Below are positions 30,356 through 42,498 of a stretch of 64,000 nucleotides of DNA, piece after piece (the first letter of the stretch is position 1; the number at the start of each line of letters is the position of its first letter). The stretch comes from Entomoplasma freundtii (GTDB taxonomy: Bacteria; Bacillota_I; Bacilli_A; Mycoplasmatales; Mycoplasmataceae): assembly GCF_002804205.1 (NCBI RefSeq), contig NZ_CP024962.1, forward strand, positions 372,001 through 436,000. The letters run 5' to 3'. The notes under the pieces were generated by a model. It was not told the origin of the DNA and did not search any database. It worked only from the letters and a program-made list of their open reading frames with translations. The position numbers were made by a program, and so were the translations under genes.

Positions 30356-33141
30356 CTTTTCTTTTTCTTTGATTTGGCCATCGTTTGATCTTCATGAACC
30401 ATTTGGGTTACTAAACGACGGTTTCGTTGTCATGCTGGTGGAGCATAATGATAAATATAAAAAATTAAAGTATTGGTAATAATCGTTAATAATGTTGGGA
30501 CCAAACTTAGACCAAGACTAATGAAAATTAATCACCAATTGGTTTTATTTCATCCTCCCGATCCATAACCCATTAGACCAAAAATTTGGTCATTAAGTCC
30601 GGGTATAAAAATGACTAATAAATTTACCCCAACGCCAATTAACGAGGCATAAATTAAAGGTTTAGAAATTAATCACGGAATCCTAGTTGAAGCTTTCCAG
30701 TTAGTTAATTTAATGCAATGAGCTAAACTTAGGGGAGCAAAAGCCATAGTCATGAAGAGTACGGTTTGTCCGCGAAGGGCTCGACCTGAATCACCTTTTG
30801 GTAAAGTTGAGGCCCCTAAGAAATAAGCAACAATGAAGGCTAAGGTTAAAAAGAACGCAATTTTTAAAATCGACCCTCAAACCCCTTTTAATAAATTAGC
30901 ATTTCTTTTCGGTGGAGGAAGATACATTAAACTACTATCAACCGGACCCATTCCAAGTGCAATTGCTAGACATGACTCAACAATCAAATTTAAATACAGA
31001 ATATCAACAGCTTGTAATGGTGATGTGTGGTTAATTAAAGAAAGAATAAAAATTGTTAAGACATTGGCTAGGTTATAACCTAAAAGGAGAACAATGGCTT
31101 GCCGAATTTTTTGGTAAACATTTCGACCTTGGTCAACACCTTTCATAATAGTGGCAAAATTATCATCGGTAAGGATGACATCAGCAGCCTCTTTGGCTAC
31201 ATCAGTTCCCCCTTTACCCATGGCAATACCAATATCTGCTTTTGCCAATGAAGGAGCATCATTTACCCCATCGCCCGTCATTGCAACAATATTGTTTTTT
31301 TCTTGGAGTAACGTAATAATCCTTACTTTATGTTCTGGGTTTACTCGCGCAAAAACTTTAATATTATCAATAATTCTTAAAAGTTCTTGATCAGGCATTT
31401 TTTCAAGAACATCCGCTGCCATAACTTCATAGTGTGTATAAGCTAAATCTAATTCGCGGGCAATCGCTAAAGCGGTATCTACATGATCTCCAGTTAACAT
31501 CACTACTTGGCAACCAGCTTGATTGGCTTCGCGAATTGTTTGAATGGCCGAAGGTCTCACTGGGTCCATCATTCCAACCGCTCCTAAGAAAATCAGGTTT
31601 TTTTCATCAGGTTTTTGAGTGTCGTTGGTGACTGGTTTGTAAGCAAAACCAAGGACTCTTAAAGCTTTATCAGACATCTTTCGACTTGCTAATAAAATAT
31701 TCTTTTTAATGGTTGCCGTAAGTGGTTGGACTTTGTCATCAATAATTACCTGATTACAAATCTTTAATAATTGATCAACCGCCCCTTTAGTGAAAACATA
31801 TTTACTTTGACCCACAGCATTCAAAGTAGTCATCAACTTCCGCTTAGAGTCAAAAGGAATTGCGGCTTTTCGTGGTCACAGTTTGCGAGCTTTAATTTCG
31901 TCTCAACCCATTAATTCCGCAAAATCAATCAAGGCTAATTCGGTAGGGTCACCAATTCGTTCGCCTTCTTCTGAAATTGAATCATTTGGCAAGACTAAAC
32001 TTTGACAAAATAATTTTTTTTGGTTATTGGTAACGGATTCAATAAACTTTTGAGAGGAAAGAATGTTTTGGTTTCATAAAACATCTTTAACTGTCATTTT
32101 ATTTTGTGTCAATGTTCCCGTTTTATCGGTGCAAATTATGTTAACACTTCCGAGGGTTTCCACTGAACTAAGTTTTTTAACAATCACGTTTTCTTTAGTC
32201 ATTCTTTTAGTGGCGATGGATAAAGTGATTGAAACTACAGCGGGAAGTGATTCGGGAATAATACCGATAGCCAAAGTAATCGCAACCATTAAGTAATTGC
32301 TTCAATGGCTTTTTTCACCACTGAAATATAGCGATAGAAACATAACCAAACCGATTATCAGGGCCACTCCAGAAATTCAAAAACTAAATTTTTTTAATTT
32401 CTTTTCTAGAGGTGTCATCTCATCTTTGGAACTTTTAATGGCTGCGTCGATTTTGCCAATTTCTGTATGAACGCCAGTAGTTATCACAACTCCGAGAGCT
32501 CTTCCATTAGTCACAAACGTACCCATAAAGGCAATATTTTTTTTATCAGCAAGAATTGGTGTTTCTTTTTGTGTCTCACCAAATTTTTGTACTGGTACCG
32601 ACTCCCCAGTTAAAGCAGATTCATCAATAAAGCAATCTGAAGTCTCAAATAATCTTAAGTCAGCTGGAATATATTGGCCAGCTTCAATAACAACTACATC
32701 TCCTTTGACAAGATCTTGCGATGGAACCGTGATTTGGTTTCCATTACGAATAACGACGGCTGTTGGTTTGGTAATGGACTTTAAAGCTTCAACCGATTGC
32801 CGGGCTTTTAAAGTTTGGACCGTTTCTAAAGTGGCATCGAGAAGGACGATAAAAATAATCACAATAAAGTCAATAAAGTCGCTTATTGATAAAGGGTCTG
32901 ACCAATGACCAATTCGTGGGGCGATCACCGAAATGATAGCTGCAAGAATCAGGATAATTTGGAGTGGTTCCACTAAAGCCAATAAAAAGATGACAAACCA
33001 TGGTTTGTAATGAGCTTGTGGTAAAACGTTTAAACCATCGGTTTTTAGGCGGTTGGCAGCTTCGTTTTTAGAAAGTCCCTCGTTTAAATTGGTTTTTAAA
33101 TTTTTTGCTAAATCGACTTGGTTTAATCCTTCAAAGTTCAT
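30346..33141 (-). CDS. Cation-translocating P-type ATPase (P2 type)
   Basis: 931-residue ion pump with ten expected helices. It has the N-terminal cation ATPase region, the actuator motif ESALTGES, the TM4 motif IPESLP (residues 296-301, normally PEGLP), the phosphorylation site CTDKTGTLT with Asp338, the nucleotide domain with FTKGAVDQLL, and the hinge MTGDGVNDAPSLAKADIGIAMG. It most resembles calcium pumps of the PMR1/SERCA kind, but the TM5 and TM6 ion ligands differ (Asn693, Val721 and Glu722 at positions where SERCA has Glu, Thr and Asp), so the transported ion is uncertain. ATG 33141 comes three bases after the engB stop. It ends with a basic tail KSKKKKRKN. Confidence 0.93.
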
Positions 33142-33143
33142 GA

Positions 33144-33737
33144 TTATTTCCTTTCGGCAAGTGCAATGAGACCTTGATAAACTGGCATTAGATCACCTTT
33201 GTTCAAATTCGAAATTTTGATAAATTTATCACTTTGATCGTAGTTAAGAGTATTCTTAATTAATTTCTCATTTTTGTTTATTTCATTCTTCTTAAGTTTA
33301 TCTAATTTAGTGCCAATTAAAATAACAGGCAAATTTAATTGCTTCAAAAAATTGTAAAGCTGTTGGTCATCGGCATTTGGTTTACGTCGTAAGTCAACTA
33401 GCATCACCGCTCCCTTAAGGTTGGAGCGGTTCATTAGGTAGTCTTCCATCATACGCGCGAATTGTTGTTTTTCCGCTAAAGTCGTTTTTGAAAAACCATA
33501 TCCAGGAGCGTCAACAATCCGAAATTGACCATTATTGATATCGAAAAAATTAAGTAATTTAGTTTTACCTGGTGTTGACGAAACTTTTGCTAATTTTTTT
33601 TTGTTAGTGAGGTTGTTAATGAATGAGGATTTACCAACATTCGACCTTCCTAAAAAACAAATTTCATTAATTTGATCATCAATTCACCCCTCGCGACCTG
33701 CTGCTGATTTGATAAATTGGGCTTGTTTAATCATCAT
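33144..33737 (-). CDS. engB: EngB/YsxC ribosome-assembly GTPase
   Basis: 197-residue TRAFAC GTPase needed for 50S assembly. Motifs are FLGRSNVGKSSFIN (G1), TPGKT (G2), DAPGYGFS (G3), GTKLDK (G4) and ISNLNKG (G5 region). Two adjacent ATGs are possible: 33737 is one base after GGAGG, and 33734 has a better spacing of four. The stop is three bases before the ATPase start, so the two are tightly coupled in one transcript. Several TGA=Trp codons break it under code 11. Confidence 0.93.
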
Positions 33738-33767
33738 TCCTCCATCTTTTAGAAAACATTTTTTCCA

Positions 33768-34412
33768 TTATTTAATTTGTTGTCGCAAAAGGTCATTAAT
33801 TATTAGAACCGCTTCTGGTTGGTTAGAAACCACTTCATAAACTTCGTCATCAGTTTGAATAACATAACCCCGACTATAATGACGTGAAGTATAAATTAAA
33901 GCAAAATAAGCTTTCCGAATTTGGCTTAAAGGTAATTCGACTTTTGTTTTTTCATAACGATTACTAAAAATTACTCTTTGGTTAGTTATGTAAACATCAG
34001 CATCAAACTGAGGTTTAGGTGAGGCTTTTAGCCCCAAACGAAAACTACTTTTCAAAGGCAAAAAATCAAAATCCTGTTCATATGCTTGGTAAATAGTTGG
34101 TTTTTGGCCTTCGGTTTTGATGAGAAATTTATATTCTTGACTTTTTTTGCCATACAAATAAAGCTCGTTTTGATAATCATAATAATAGGCTTTCTCGTTG
34201 GAAGGCAACGAAAATTTAAGAGCAATGGGTGAAAGTGGGCCGTTTGCTTCATAATGCCTTTTGATATTCGTCCAGTCCTTTTGGTAAGCGTTTCGCTCTT
34301 TTTGGTAGGGGGTATGGTGGAGATTGTAACGACCTGCCAATAGGCCACTAATAAGTAAAACGATTAATCACAAGCCAATGATACTTAATAAGATAATTAG
34401 GTTTAGATTCAT
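33768..34412 (-). CDS. Membrane-anchored PH-like domain protein
   Basis: 214 residues: one N-terminal helix (LIILLSIIGLWLIVLLISGLL), a Tyr-rich charged linker, then a domain with DVYITNQRVIFSNRY and VELPLSQIRKAYF that matches the bacterial PH-like (bPH2) pattern of a beta-barrel lined by aromatic residues. The function of such domains in Mollicutes is unknown. It is 30 bases upstream of engB on the same strand. The start ATG 34412 has only a weak ribosome site. It is the first of four unassigned genes that lie together. Confidence 0.68.
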
Positions 34413-34425
34413 AGGTTACTTTTTA

Positions 34426-35133
34426 CTATTTATTATCCTGGTTATCAACATTTTGTGAAGGGACAAAATCATCGGTTATTAGGTTAATTAAGTTTAAACG
34501 ACTTTCATTATGCATTAAATTGCGATAAATTTGTTCTAAATCATTTTTGTTATTTTGTTTTACCGCTGGTGGAATTAAGTCAAAAAGACCAAGCAAGATA
34601 CTTTGTGCTTCTTCCACCTCTGCATAATCTTCGACTTCTGGGCTGGCCTTTAAAACTTTTTGAAAATCTTCAAGTAAAATACCATTGCTACTAATTGGAA
34701 TTAAAGGCTGAATTTCCTTAACGAAAAAAGGAATAGTTGCTTTTTCTAATGCTTCCTTAACTTCGGGCAACGATTCAAAATTGGTGTCACCTAAGGTGGT
34801 TTTTAAATAGTTTAAAAAACCGTCGCTAGTATCAAAATCTCCCACTAAAGCCTCAATTTGGTAAAAGGGAGCAATAACTTCAAAAAGGTTCGCCGATGGT
34901 AGACTATTCATGGCTTCTTTTAAATCTAGAGATAATGTTTTTCAAAGTTTTTTAAATTGTTGTCAATCATTTTCAGTTTCCAAATCATTGAGGCTTTGGA
35001 TTGCTTGAGGTAAACGATTATCTTTGATACGTTGCTTATTTAAAAGTTGGTTTAATAAGTCTAATTGGTTGATTAGTAACGCTAAGGTTGGTTCTTCAAG
35101 GTTAATTTCTCATTCTTCCATTGTTTCTGCCAT
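34426..35133 (-). CDS. Acidic helical protein of unknown function
   Basis: 235 residues, soluble, strongly acidic, predicted all alpha (LALLINQLDLLNQLLNKQR, DFQKVLKASPEVEDYAEVEEA). No known domain is recognised. ATG 35133 is ten bases after GGAGG; two further Met follow within the first five codons. It ends with a Gln/Asn/Asp-rich tail. It is divergent from the 35221 gene, from which it is separated by 87 bases holding back-to-back -10 elements. It precedes the PH-like gene by 13 bases, so they are probably co-transcribed. Confidence 0.7.
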
Positions 35134-35173
35134 ATGTATCGTCCTCCACCGCAATAAATCTACGTTATAGTAT

Positions 35174-35201
35174 ATTATAACTTAAGTTAATTAGATATAA
35201 T
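35174..35201. promoter_or_regulatory. Divergent promoter pair
   Basis: A minus-strand TATAAT (35179-35174) and a plus-strand TATAAT (35196-35201) lie 16 bases apart between two divergent orphan genes. Each start codon is 20-41 bases away from its element. -35 hexamers are poor. Confidence 0.55.
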
Positions 35202-35220
35202 CAAACCCAACCGAGGCCCT

Positions 35221-35931
35221 ATGAATAATTTACTGAATCTTCCTAATTGAACTACAACTGATCAAAAATATTTATTTCACGTCAAGCCTTGATGAGATAA
35301 ATATTTAACAAAACTTTTGAAAAAACAAAACACTTGACTACGTAAATTTAACCAAAACCCTCAATTATACTTTGTTAAAGGTACTAATTATGATTTAGAA
35401 GATTTGGCAATATTATTTAAAAATAGTCACCGTTATTTTGAATTCTATCAACAAAAAATGCGTCAAATTTTAAACCAACCGCGAGTTTATCGAAAGTTTC
35501 AAAAGTGAACTCTCCAAGTTGGTTCTTTGGCGGGTTTTCTAAACGGTCTCAAAACCTTAACTACTTTCTATGCTTATTTAGCTGAAGAAGCGGTGCCTCA
35601 AAAAAGAATGGCACTTTTGAAAATGGTCAATGGTCAAATGACCACCTTATGAAAACGTTACCAACGCGAAGCCTTAAGTTTAATTCCTGAAGATTATAAA
35701 GATTATTTCCAGAAATTGTTTGCTCAAGTTTCCCAAGATAGCCAAACTCTTTTTAATCCTAGTTTAGTGCTTAATCAAGCACTAAAAGACTTACAAAAAT
35801 TAAGCCAAAAACAAAAAATTAGTCCCCAGTTGGAAACTAATTTTCAAGTGATGACTTTGTTGTTTGGAGGCTTTACTAATGCTTTTCTTCAATTTCAAGC
35901 TCGTTGCTTGGCAAGCCTTCATGATTTTTAA
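35221..35931 (+). CDS. Orphan helical basic protein
   Basis: 236 residues, basic and aromatic-rich (several Trp encoded by TGA, e.g. LPNWTTTDQK and VKPWWDKYL), with repeated amphipathic helices (QQKMRQILNQPRVYRKFQKW, LNQALKDLQKLSQKQK). It is probably cytosolic; a weak hydrophobic stretch occurs near 100-130 and another near the C-terminus. No family is recognised. ATG 35221 has GAGG five bases upstream. It overlaps the tail of the convergent membrane gene by 56 bases. Confidence 0.68.
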
Positions 35932-36847
35932 AACTTTGGTTATCGAAACAATAAGGGCGTAAAAAGTAATAAAGATCACGGGTTTCTTTTGCTTTGGCAG
36001 TTTTGGCTTGAGGTTCTGATGTTTCAGCATAAAAATTTTGTAAAGCCTGGTAGTTAGCATCTAAATTTTGACGCGAAAAGACCGGTGGCAAGTTAAAAAT
36101 ATTTCGGCAATGTTCAAAAAAGAAATTGTCTGGTTGGGGTTTACCAACCATTTTTTTATTATTAATGACAAGAGGTCGATAACGATAATCAATCGTAAAT
36201 TGTTTATAGCCAACATAAATTAAGGATTGGCAAACAATGATACCAAACGGCAAGATAAAAAAGAAAAGGCAAATTATTCAACCCAATGTTTTGAGGGCAT
36301 AGGTACCAATCACGTTAATTAGTTTTCCCTCTTCCTTTTCTGGTTGACGACTAACTTTTAAATAATCAAGTTTTTGGTTTTCAAAAAGAAAGAAAAAGAA
36401 GTAAAGGGCCGCAAAAGCGAAAGCTCCTAAACAAGTAAAGCCAAGGAATCGTCAAAAAGCAAAGCCCGGACTACGCATCGAGACTGTTTTCATCCCAAAC
36501 CAAAAACTTAAAGCAAATAAACTACCAGGAATCATTGCCCAAAGTAAGTTAAAGTATTCGTGACGATTAAATTCTTTGGTTGTAGCAAAATACAAATTTT
36601 GAAAAGGGTGGTTGGGAAGAATCTTTTCGAGCCAAAGAGGGCTTAAAGAATCTTTAAACTCAATTCCAGGTCATACTCAAGTAGCTAAATGAACTAAGAT
36701 GGGAACTCCTAAAAGCACAAAAGCACTGATAGTTACCAATCAAAAAATAAAGTTGCAAATTCTTTCATAACAAGTTTGTTTTTCTGAGACAAACCGTAAA
36801 GGAGTGAGGGGATAACTTTTAATATAACTTTTTCGTTTTTTTATCAT
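35876..36847 (-). CDS. Four-helix membrane protein of unknown function
   Basis: 323 residues with four clear hydrophobic segments (about 33-55, 93-115, 124-146 and 176-202) and a charged cytosolic tail (NIFNLPPVFSRQNLD, KTAKAKETRDLYYF). No family is recognised. The start is ATG 36847 with a basic KKRKSYIKSYPLTPLRF N-terminus. It is 54 bases downstream of aspS on the same strand. Its last 56 bases overlap the 3' end of the convergent gene at 35221. Confidence 0.72.
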
Positions 36848-36901
36848 TTTATCAATCGTATCTTTCAATATTAGGGAGAATGCTACTTAAGATTGTTAGG
36901 T

Positions 36902-38620
36902 TTATTTGTCTAATTTTAAATGAAGTTCGTTTAATTGGGCTTGGGAAACAGTTCCTGGGGCTTCAGACATCGGGTCGATTCCAGAGGCATTTTTTGGGAA
37001 GGCGATCACTTCTCTAATTGATGTGTTTTCCGTCAAAATCATGGCGATGCGGTCTAAACCGAGTGCCAAACCAGCATGATAAGGGGCACCATAATGGTAA
37101 GCCTCTAAAAACCAGCCAAAGTTCTTTTCAGCTTGTTCTGGAGTCAAACCAATGGCCTCAAACATTAACTTTTGCATTTCAGGATCAGCAATTCTTTGGG
37201 AACCACCTCCAATTTCAAAACCATTCAGTACCAAATCGTAGGCACTAGCAATTGCTTCGGCTTTTTTAATGTGGAAATTAGTTTGGTAATCAGCTCTTGG
37301 CATCGTGAAAGGGTGGTGGGCAGCTTGGTAGCGACCTTCTTCATCACTTCATTCGAAAAGCGGAAAATCAACAATCCAAACCAATTTATGGACTTGTGGA
37401 TTAGCCAAACTAAAGATTTTGCTAATCTCTAAACGCATTGCGCCTAGAGCTTGTGATAAACTAGCATTTTTACCACGAGTTAATAAAATCGTCCCTTGGT
37501 TTTCCAACCCAAATTTTTGGAGTAGAGCAGTTTTTTCGGTTGTCGATAATTGCGAAGCTAAACTTCCACTTCATTCACCACTAGTAATTTTGGCGATTGC
37601 TAAATTTTTTAAATGGTTATGTTTGCCAATTTCTTCTATTTGCGCAAGTTGTTTTTTAGTTAATAATTGGTCAATAGCAATTCCTCGAATGACTTCATGA
37701 CCAAGATTTTGAAAGAATTTGACTTCAGTATTTTTCAAAAGCGTAGTGACATTCTGAATTTTAATACCAAATCTTAAGTCAGGCTTATCACTACCATAAC
37801 TTTCCATCGCTTCTTGGTATGTTAAACGGGGGATCGGTAAGGCGATTGTTTCATTAAGCAAATCCTTAAAAAGATGTGCAGTTAGTTGGTCAACTAAAAA
37901 CATTACATCTTCGTTAGTAGCGAAGGCCATTTCTAAATCCAATTGTGTAAATTCTAGTTGACGATCAAGACGCAAATCTTCGTCACGGAAACATCTTACA
38001 ATTTGGTAATAACGGTCCACTCCAGCAATCATTAGTAATTGCTTAAATAATTGTGGCGATTGAGGCAAAGCATAAAATTTATTTTTGTTTAAGCGGGCCG
38101 GAACAAGAAAGTCTCGCGCTCCTTCTGGGGTTGCTTTTGCTAAATAAGGAGTTTCTACTTCTAAAAAATTTTGAATTTTGAAAAAGTCGCGAATAGCGGC
38201 GTTTAAACGTGAACGAAAAATTAAATTATTTTGCATATTGGGACGACGTAAATCTAAATAGCGATATTTTAAGCGGGTTTCTTCAGTTGTTGTAATGTCG
38301 TTTTCAATTGGAAAAGGAAGTGTTTGCGAATGACTAATGATTTTCACCTGGTCAACTAGAACCTCAATTTCTCCAGTTGCTAATTGCAAGTTTGCTTGAG
38401 GTCGCTTAGCGACTATCCCTGACACTTGAATAACGTCTTCAGGATGCAATTTTGTTGCTTCAGAGTTAGAAATTTTTAACTGAATCACTCCATAAATGTC
38501 TCGTAAATCAACAAAAGTTAAGCCTCCCATTTTGCGAATTTTTTTCACTCAACCTTGCAGAATTACGGGTTGATCAAGATTAGTTAGATTTAAATCTCCA
38601 CAGGTATGTGTCCGTTGCAT
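36902..38620 (-). CDS. aspS: Aspartyl-tRNA synthetase
   Basis: 572-residue class IIb synthetase. An N-terminal OB domain (VDLRDIYGVIQLKI) binds the anticodon; class II motif 1 to 2 includes YRYLDLRRP and RCFRDEDLRLDRQLEFTQLDLEMAF; motif 3 is GLALGLDRIAMIL. The bacterial GAD insertion is visible between 285 and 420. ATG 38620 follows AAGGAG. It pairs with hisS upstream, the common Mollicutes and Firmicutes order hisS-aspS. Confidence 0.96.
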
Positions 38621-38659
38621 GTTTTAAACTCCTTAATGTTTTTATCTAGTACGAAAAAA

Positions 38660-39937
38660 TTATTGGCGGTGATTTAATAGGTAATTAGGAATCTCCGCTA
38701 ACGGTAAAATAATACTTTGACCGGTAATTTGGTCTTTCAATTGACCTTGGTGGTTTTTCATCTCTTTATCACCAATGACAAGCAGAAAGCGTGCTTTTGT
38801 TTTTTGCGCTTGCTTGAAGCCATGTTTTAAACCTTTTAAGGTTAAATCAGTTTCAACTTTTAAATGATTTTGACGAAGCTTGTGAAGAAATGTTAAGTTT
38901 CATAGCACCGCTTCTTTAGTTAATGGTACTGTGATAATCACTGGACTATCGGTTTTGGGAAATGGATAGTTAAGTGCTTCTAAAGTTAACAAAAAGCGGT
39001 CAATACCCAAACCAAAGCCAATGGCTGGTAAGTGTGGTCCATCTAGACTTTGTACGAGTTCGTTATAACGACCTCCAGCCAATAACGTGGTTTGTGAACC
39101 TAATATTGGTTTCTTGATTTTTAATTCAAAAACCAAACCGGTGTAATAATCTAAACCACGCACTAATAATGGATTCCATTTTCAAGGAATTTCCAATTCG
39201 TTTAGACCCATTAAAAAATCTTCTCAATCATTGCTCTCTGTAGTTGTCAAGAAATCCTTCATCAAGGGCAAATTTTCAATAGCTTGAATATTGTCAATCT
39301 TACAATCCAAGGTTCTTAGAGGATTTGTTTCAAGACGTCGGCGACAATCATCGCAAAGTGGTCGACTTTGGTTTTCATGATGTAAGCACTTTTTCAAAAG
39401 AGTTAAATAGTCTTGCCTATTGGCTCCCGAAACTAAATAATTTACTTCTAATTCCACTTCTTGAGTCAAACCGAAGGTATCGGTAATACCTTTAATTAAA
39501 CTTATTAATTCTAAATCCTGGTAAAGGTTCGCTTCGCCATAAATTTCCACACCAAGTTGATCAAATTGCCGATAACGCCCAATTTGGGGTCGCTCATAGC
39601 GGAACATTGGACCTAGGTAGTAAAGCTTAAGTGGTAAATATTCTGGCAAATATCATTTATTTTCAATTAAAGCTCGCACAATTGGCGCTGTTCCTTCAGG
39701 CCTTAAAACTAATTTACGACCTTTTTTGTCAATAAATTGGTACATTTCTTTGGACACAACATCAGTCTCTTCACCAACACTTCGGCAAAAAAGTTCTTCA
39801 GTTTCTAGTAATGGAGTCCGAATTTCCTGGAAATTAAAATCCGTAAGAATATTCTTTAAGGTGGTTTCTAAAAATTGGTAATGAATAAGATCATTTTTAA
39901 AAAAATCACGGGTTCCACGAGGTCGTTTTATCATCAT
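38660..39937 (-). CDS. hisS: Histidyl-tRNA synthetase
   Basis: 425-residue class IIa synthetase. The N-terminus is KRPRGTRDFF; motif 2 is MFRYERPQIGRYRQFDQLGVE; the His-A motif is RGLDYYTGLVFE; motif 3 is AIGFGLGIDRFLL; and the C-terminal anticodon domain ends with AQKTKARFLLVIGDKE. Two adjacent ATGs exist at 39937 and 39934, with GGGAGC just upstream. It is followed by aspS after 39 bases. Confidence 0.95.
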
Positions 39938-39985
39938 CTAGCTCCCTAAATCATTATTAAAATTATACAATGAAACCTAGTAAAA

Positions 39986-40014
39986 AAGACTTTTCTCTCG
40001 AGAGAAAAGTCTTT
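39986..40014 (-). terminator. Terminator downstream of rsh
   Basis: AAAGACTTTTCTCT and AGAGAAAAGTCTTT meet at a CG centre. It lies nine bases past the rsh stop. Confidence 0.8.
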
Positions 40015-40022
40015 GATAGGTA

Positions 40023-42341
40023 CTAGAGTTTATCCATTACACGCTTCACATCAATGATAGATGGAATTGATTTTAGTGAGGAAATAATTGTATGCAGTTG
40101 GTCAGCATCTTTAATTTTAATTTTTAAAACTCCTGTCGCCAGCAGCGTTTTTTCATCAACTCGCAAAGTGGCATTCATCGTAGTTGCTTTTAAACTGGTC
40201 AAAACTTTAGAAACATCATAAAGTAGGTTAGGACGATCCGTGGCGTAATATTTAATATTCGTCATATAACTCTTACCATCGGCTACTTTCTTATTCCAAT
40301 TTGCCTCCACTAAGCGTTCTTTGGTTTCATCTAGATTTACATTAATACAATCACGAAGATGGATTTTAATGCCAGAGCTTTTTGAAACAAAACCGATAAT
40401 TTGTTCACCAGGAACGGGTCGGCAACAAGAGGCCAATGAAGCTTTTAAGTTAGCAATTCCACTCACAATGACTTCATTTTTAGAATCAACTTCGACCTCT
40501 TTTTTATTATCAATATTAACCAAAACAATTTCATCTTTAGAAGCATTGAAATCAACAAAAGCTAATTCGACAACTTCAGGTATTGTATAATCACCCCGAT
40601 TAATGGCTAGATAAAACTCGTCTAGGCTGGAATAACCTAATTTCTTCACGTCATTAAAGATTTGTTCATCGGATTTACGTCGTCAACGTAAATCGTTTTT
40701 GTTAATATAGGAATTGATATTATTTTTAACTTTATCAACAATTTGCCGACTCTCGGTTTTTTTATCTTTGATGTCGTCTTCTTTTAATTTGGTGGCAAGG
40801 TATTTCCGAATTCGGTTTCGCGCATTAGCTGTAGTGACGATTTTTAATTGCTCATACGTTGGTTCTTGTTTCGGTGAGGTTTTCACTTCAACAATTTGTC
40901 CTGATTTCAAAATTGTGTTAATCGGCACGAAAACACCATCAATTTTAGCTCCGATTGTTGCTTGACCAATTTCTGAATGAATCCGGTAAGCGAAATCTAA
41001 AACAGTTGAGCCATAAGGCAATGTAATGACTTTCTTGTCAGGAGTTAGCACATATATCATCGTAGTAAAGAAGTCTTCTTTTAAAACCTTTTCAATGGTC
41101 TCATTTTCTTCTTCATCTTCTAAACCGCTTCCATCATTAACTCTTTGTTTATCAAGTTCAATAATTCGTCGAAAGAGATCGATTTGTTCATCAATTTCTA
41201 ATTGGCGACGTTTTATATCAATCACTTCACCCTCTTTGTAAGCTCAATGGGCAGCCATACCTGTTTCGGCCACATTATCCATCTCGATAGTTCTAATTTG
41301 CACTTCAAAGATATTTCCCTGAGTATCTGCTAAAGTGGTATGAAGCGATTGGTAAACACCGTTTTTAGGTGTGGCAATGTAATCTTTAAACTTATTGGCA
41401 AGAGGAGTATATTTTTGGTGCAAGAAACCTAAAATTTTATAGCAATCATCATTGCTTCTTGCAATGATACGAATGGCTAATAAGTCCTTTAAGTCATCAA
41501 ATGAGCGACCAAAATGGTTCATTTTTCGATAAATTGAATAGGTTCCTTTAGGTCGACCAAAAATATCAATCACCTTTAAATGCTTTTCCTTACGCAAGTA
41601 AATGGTAATTTCATCCATGATTTGGTTAATAATTGCCTGTCTTTGAGAAGCATCCTTTTGAAGTAACTTTTGGATTTTTTGATATTCTTCTGGATTTAGA
41701 ACTTCGAAGGACAAATCTTCTAAAATATTTTTTATTTCCTTCATTCCGATGCGATGGGCAATTGAAGAGTAAATTTCTAGTGTTTCCTTGGCAATAATTC
41801 TTTGCTTAGGCAAACCGAGGTTGTGAATTGTCAACATATTATGAAGACGATCGGAAAGTTTAATAATAATGACACGGATATCTTTCGCCATCGATAGATA
41901 AATTTTTCGCAAGTATTCAGATTTTTGCGCTTCCCGGTTTTCTTTAGCGAAATAACTAACTTTTGTAACAGCTTCGACCAAGTTAGCTACCTCCGTACCG
42001 AACTCCTTTTCTAATTCAATCGCGGTTACGGGTGTATCTTCGAGGATATCGTGAAGCAAACCAGCAATAATGGTTTGTGGTCCCATTTGCAATTGGGCAA
42101 GAAAATAAGCCGTTGACAAAGGGTGATAGATATAGGGGTCACCATTTTTGCGTTTTTGTTCTTGGTGTTTTTGGGCCGCATAATCATAAGCAACCCGAAT
42201 CTCCTTTAATTCCTTTTTAGCAAAAATATACGTTTTTAATTCTTCTTCTAATTGGTGAAATTCTTCGATTTGTTGCGGAATGAGACGTTTTCGAGTTTTA
42301 TCATTTTTTGAGTGTAATTTGAATTTTGGAATACCAGCCAT
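40023..42341 (-). CDS. rsh: Bifunctional (p)ppGpp synthetase/hydrolase (Rel/SpoT family)
   Basis: 772-residue long RSH protein. The HD hydrolase domain has YIYHPLS and LLHDILEDT (His97-Asp98 and the following Glu-Asp), so hydrolase activity should be intact. The synthetase domain shows GRPKGTYSIYRKM and GVYQSLHT. Next come the TGS domain (ITLPYGSTVLDFAYRIH), a Cys-containing region (LASCCRPVPGEQIIGFV) and a C-terminal ACT domain. It governs the stringent response. In-frame stops upstream force ATG 42341; the nearest AAAGGAG is about 25 bases away, which is unusually far. It follows apt, as in many Firmicutes. Confidence 0.95.
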
Positions 42342-42452
42342 AATGTTGTAACGCTATTGCTAACGTGCTCCTTTCGCTTTTTATCTAGAATTTTGACGTT
42401 TTTATTTAGTCTAATTAACTCTTATTTTAACTGATTTTAAAAGTAAAATAAA

Positions 42453-42480
42453 ACCCTCCCCGATTAACTCGTAGGAGGGT
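42453..42480 (-). terminator. Terminator of apt
   Basis: ACCCTCC and GGAGGGT stem of 7 bp with a 14-base loop, followed by a T-rich run on the minus strand. Confidence 0.8.
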
Positions 42481-42498
42481 GCAAAAAATGTTTAGTAA

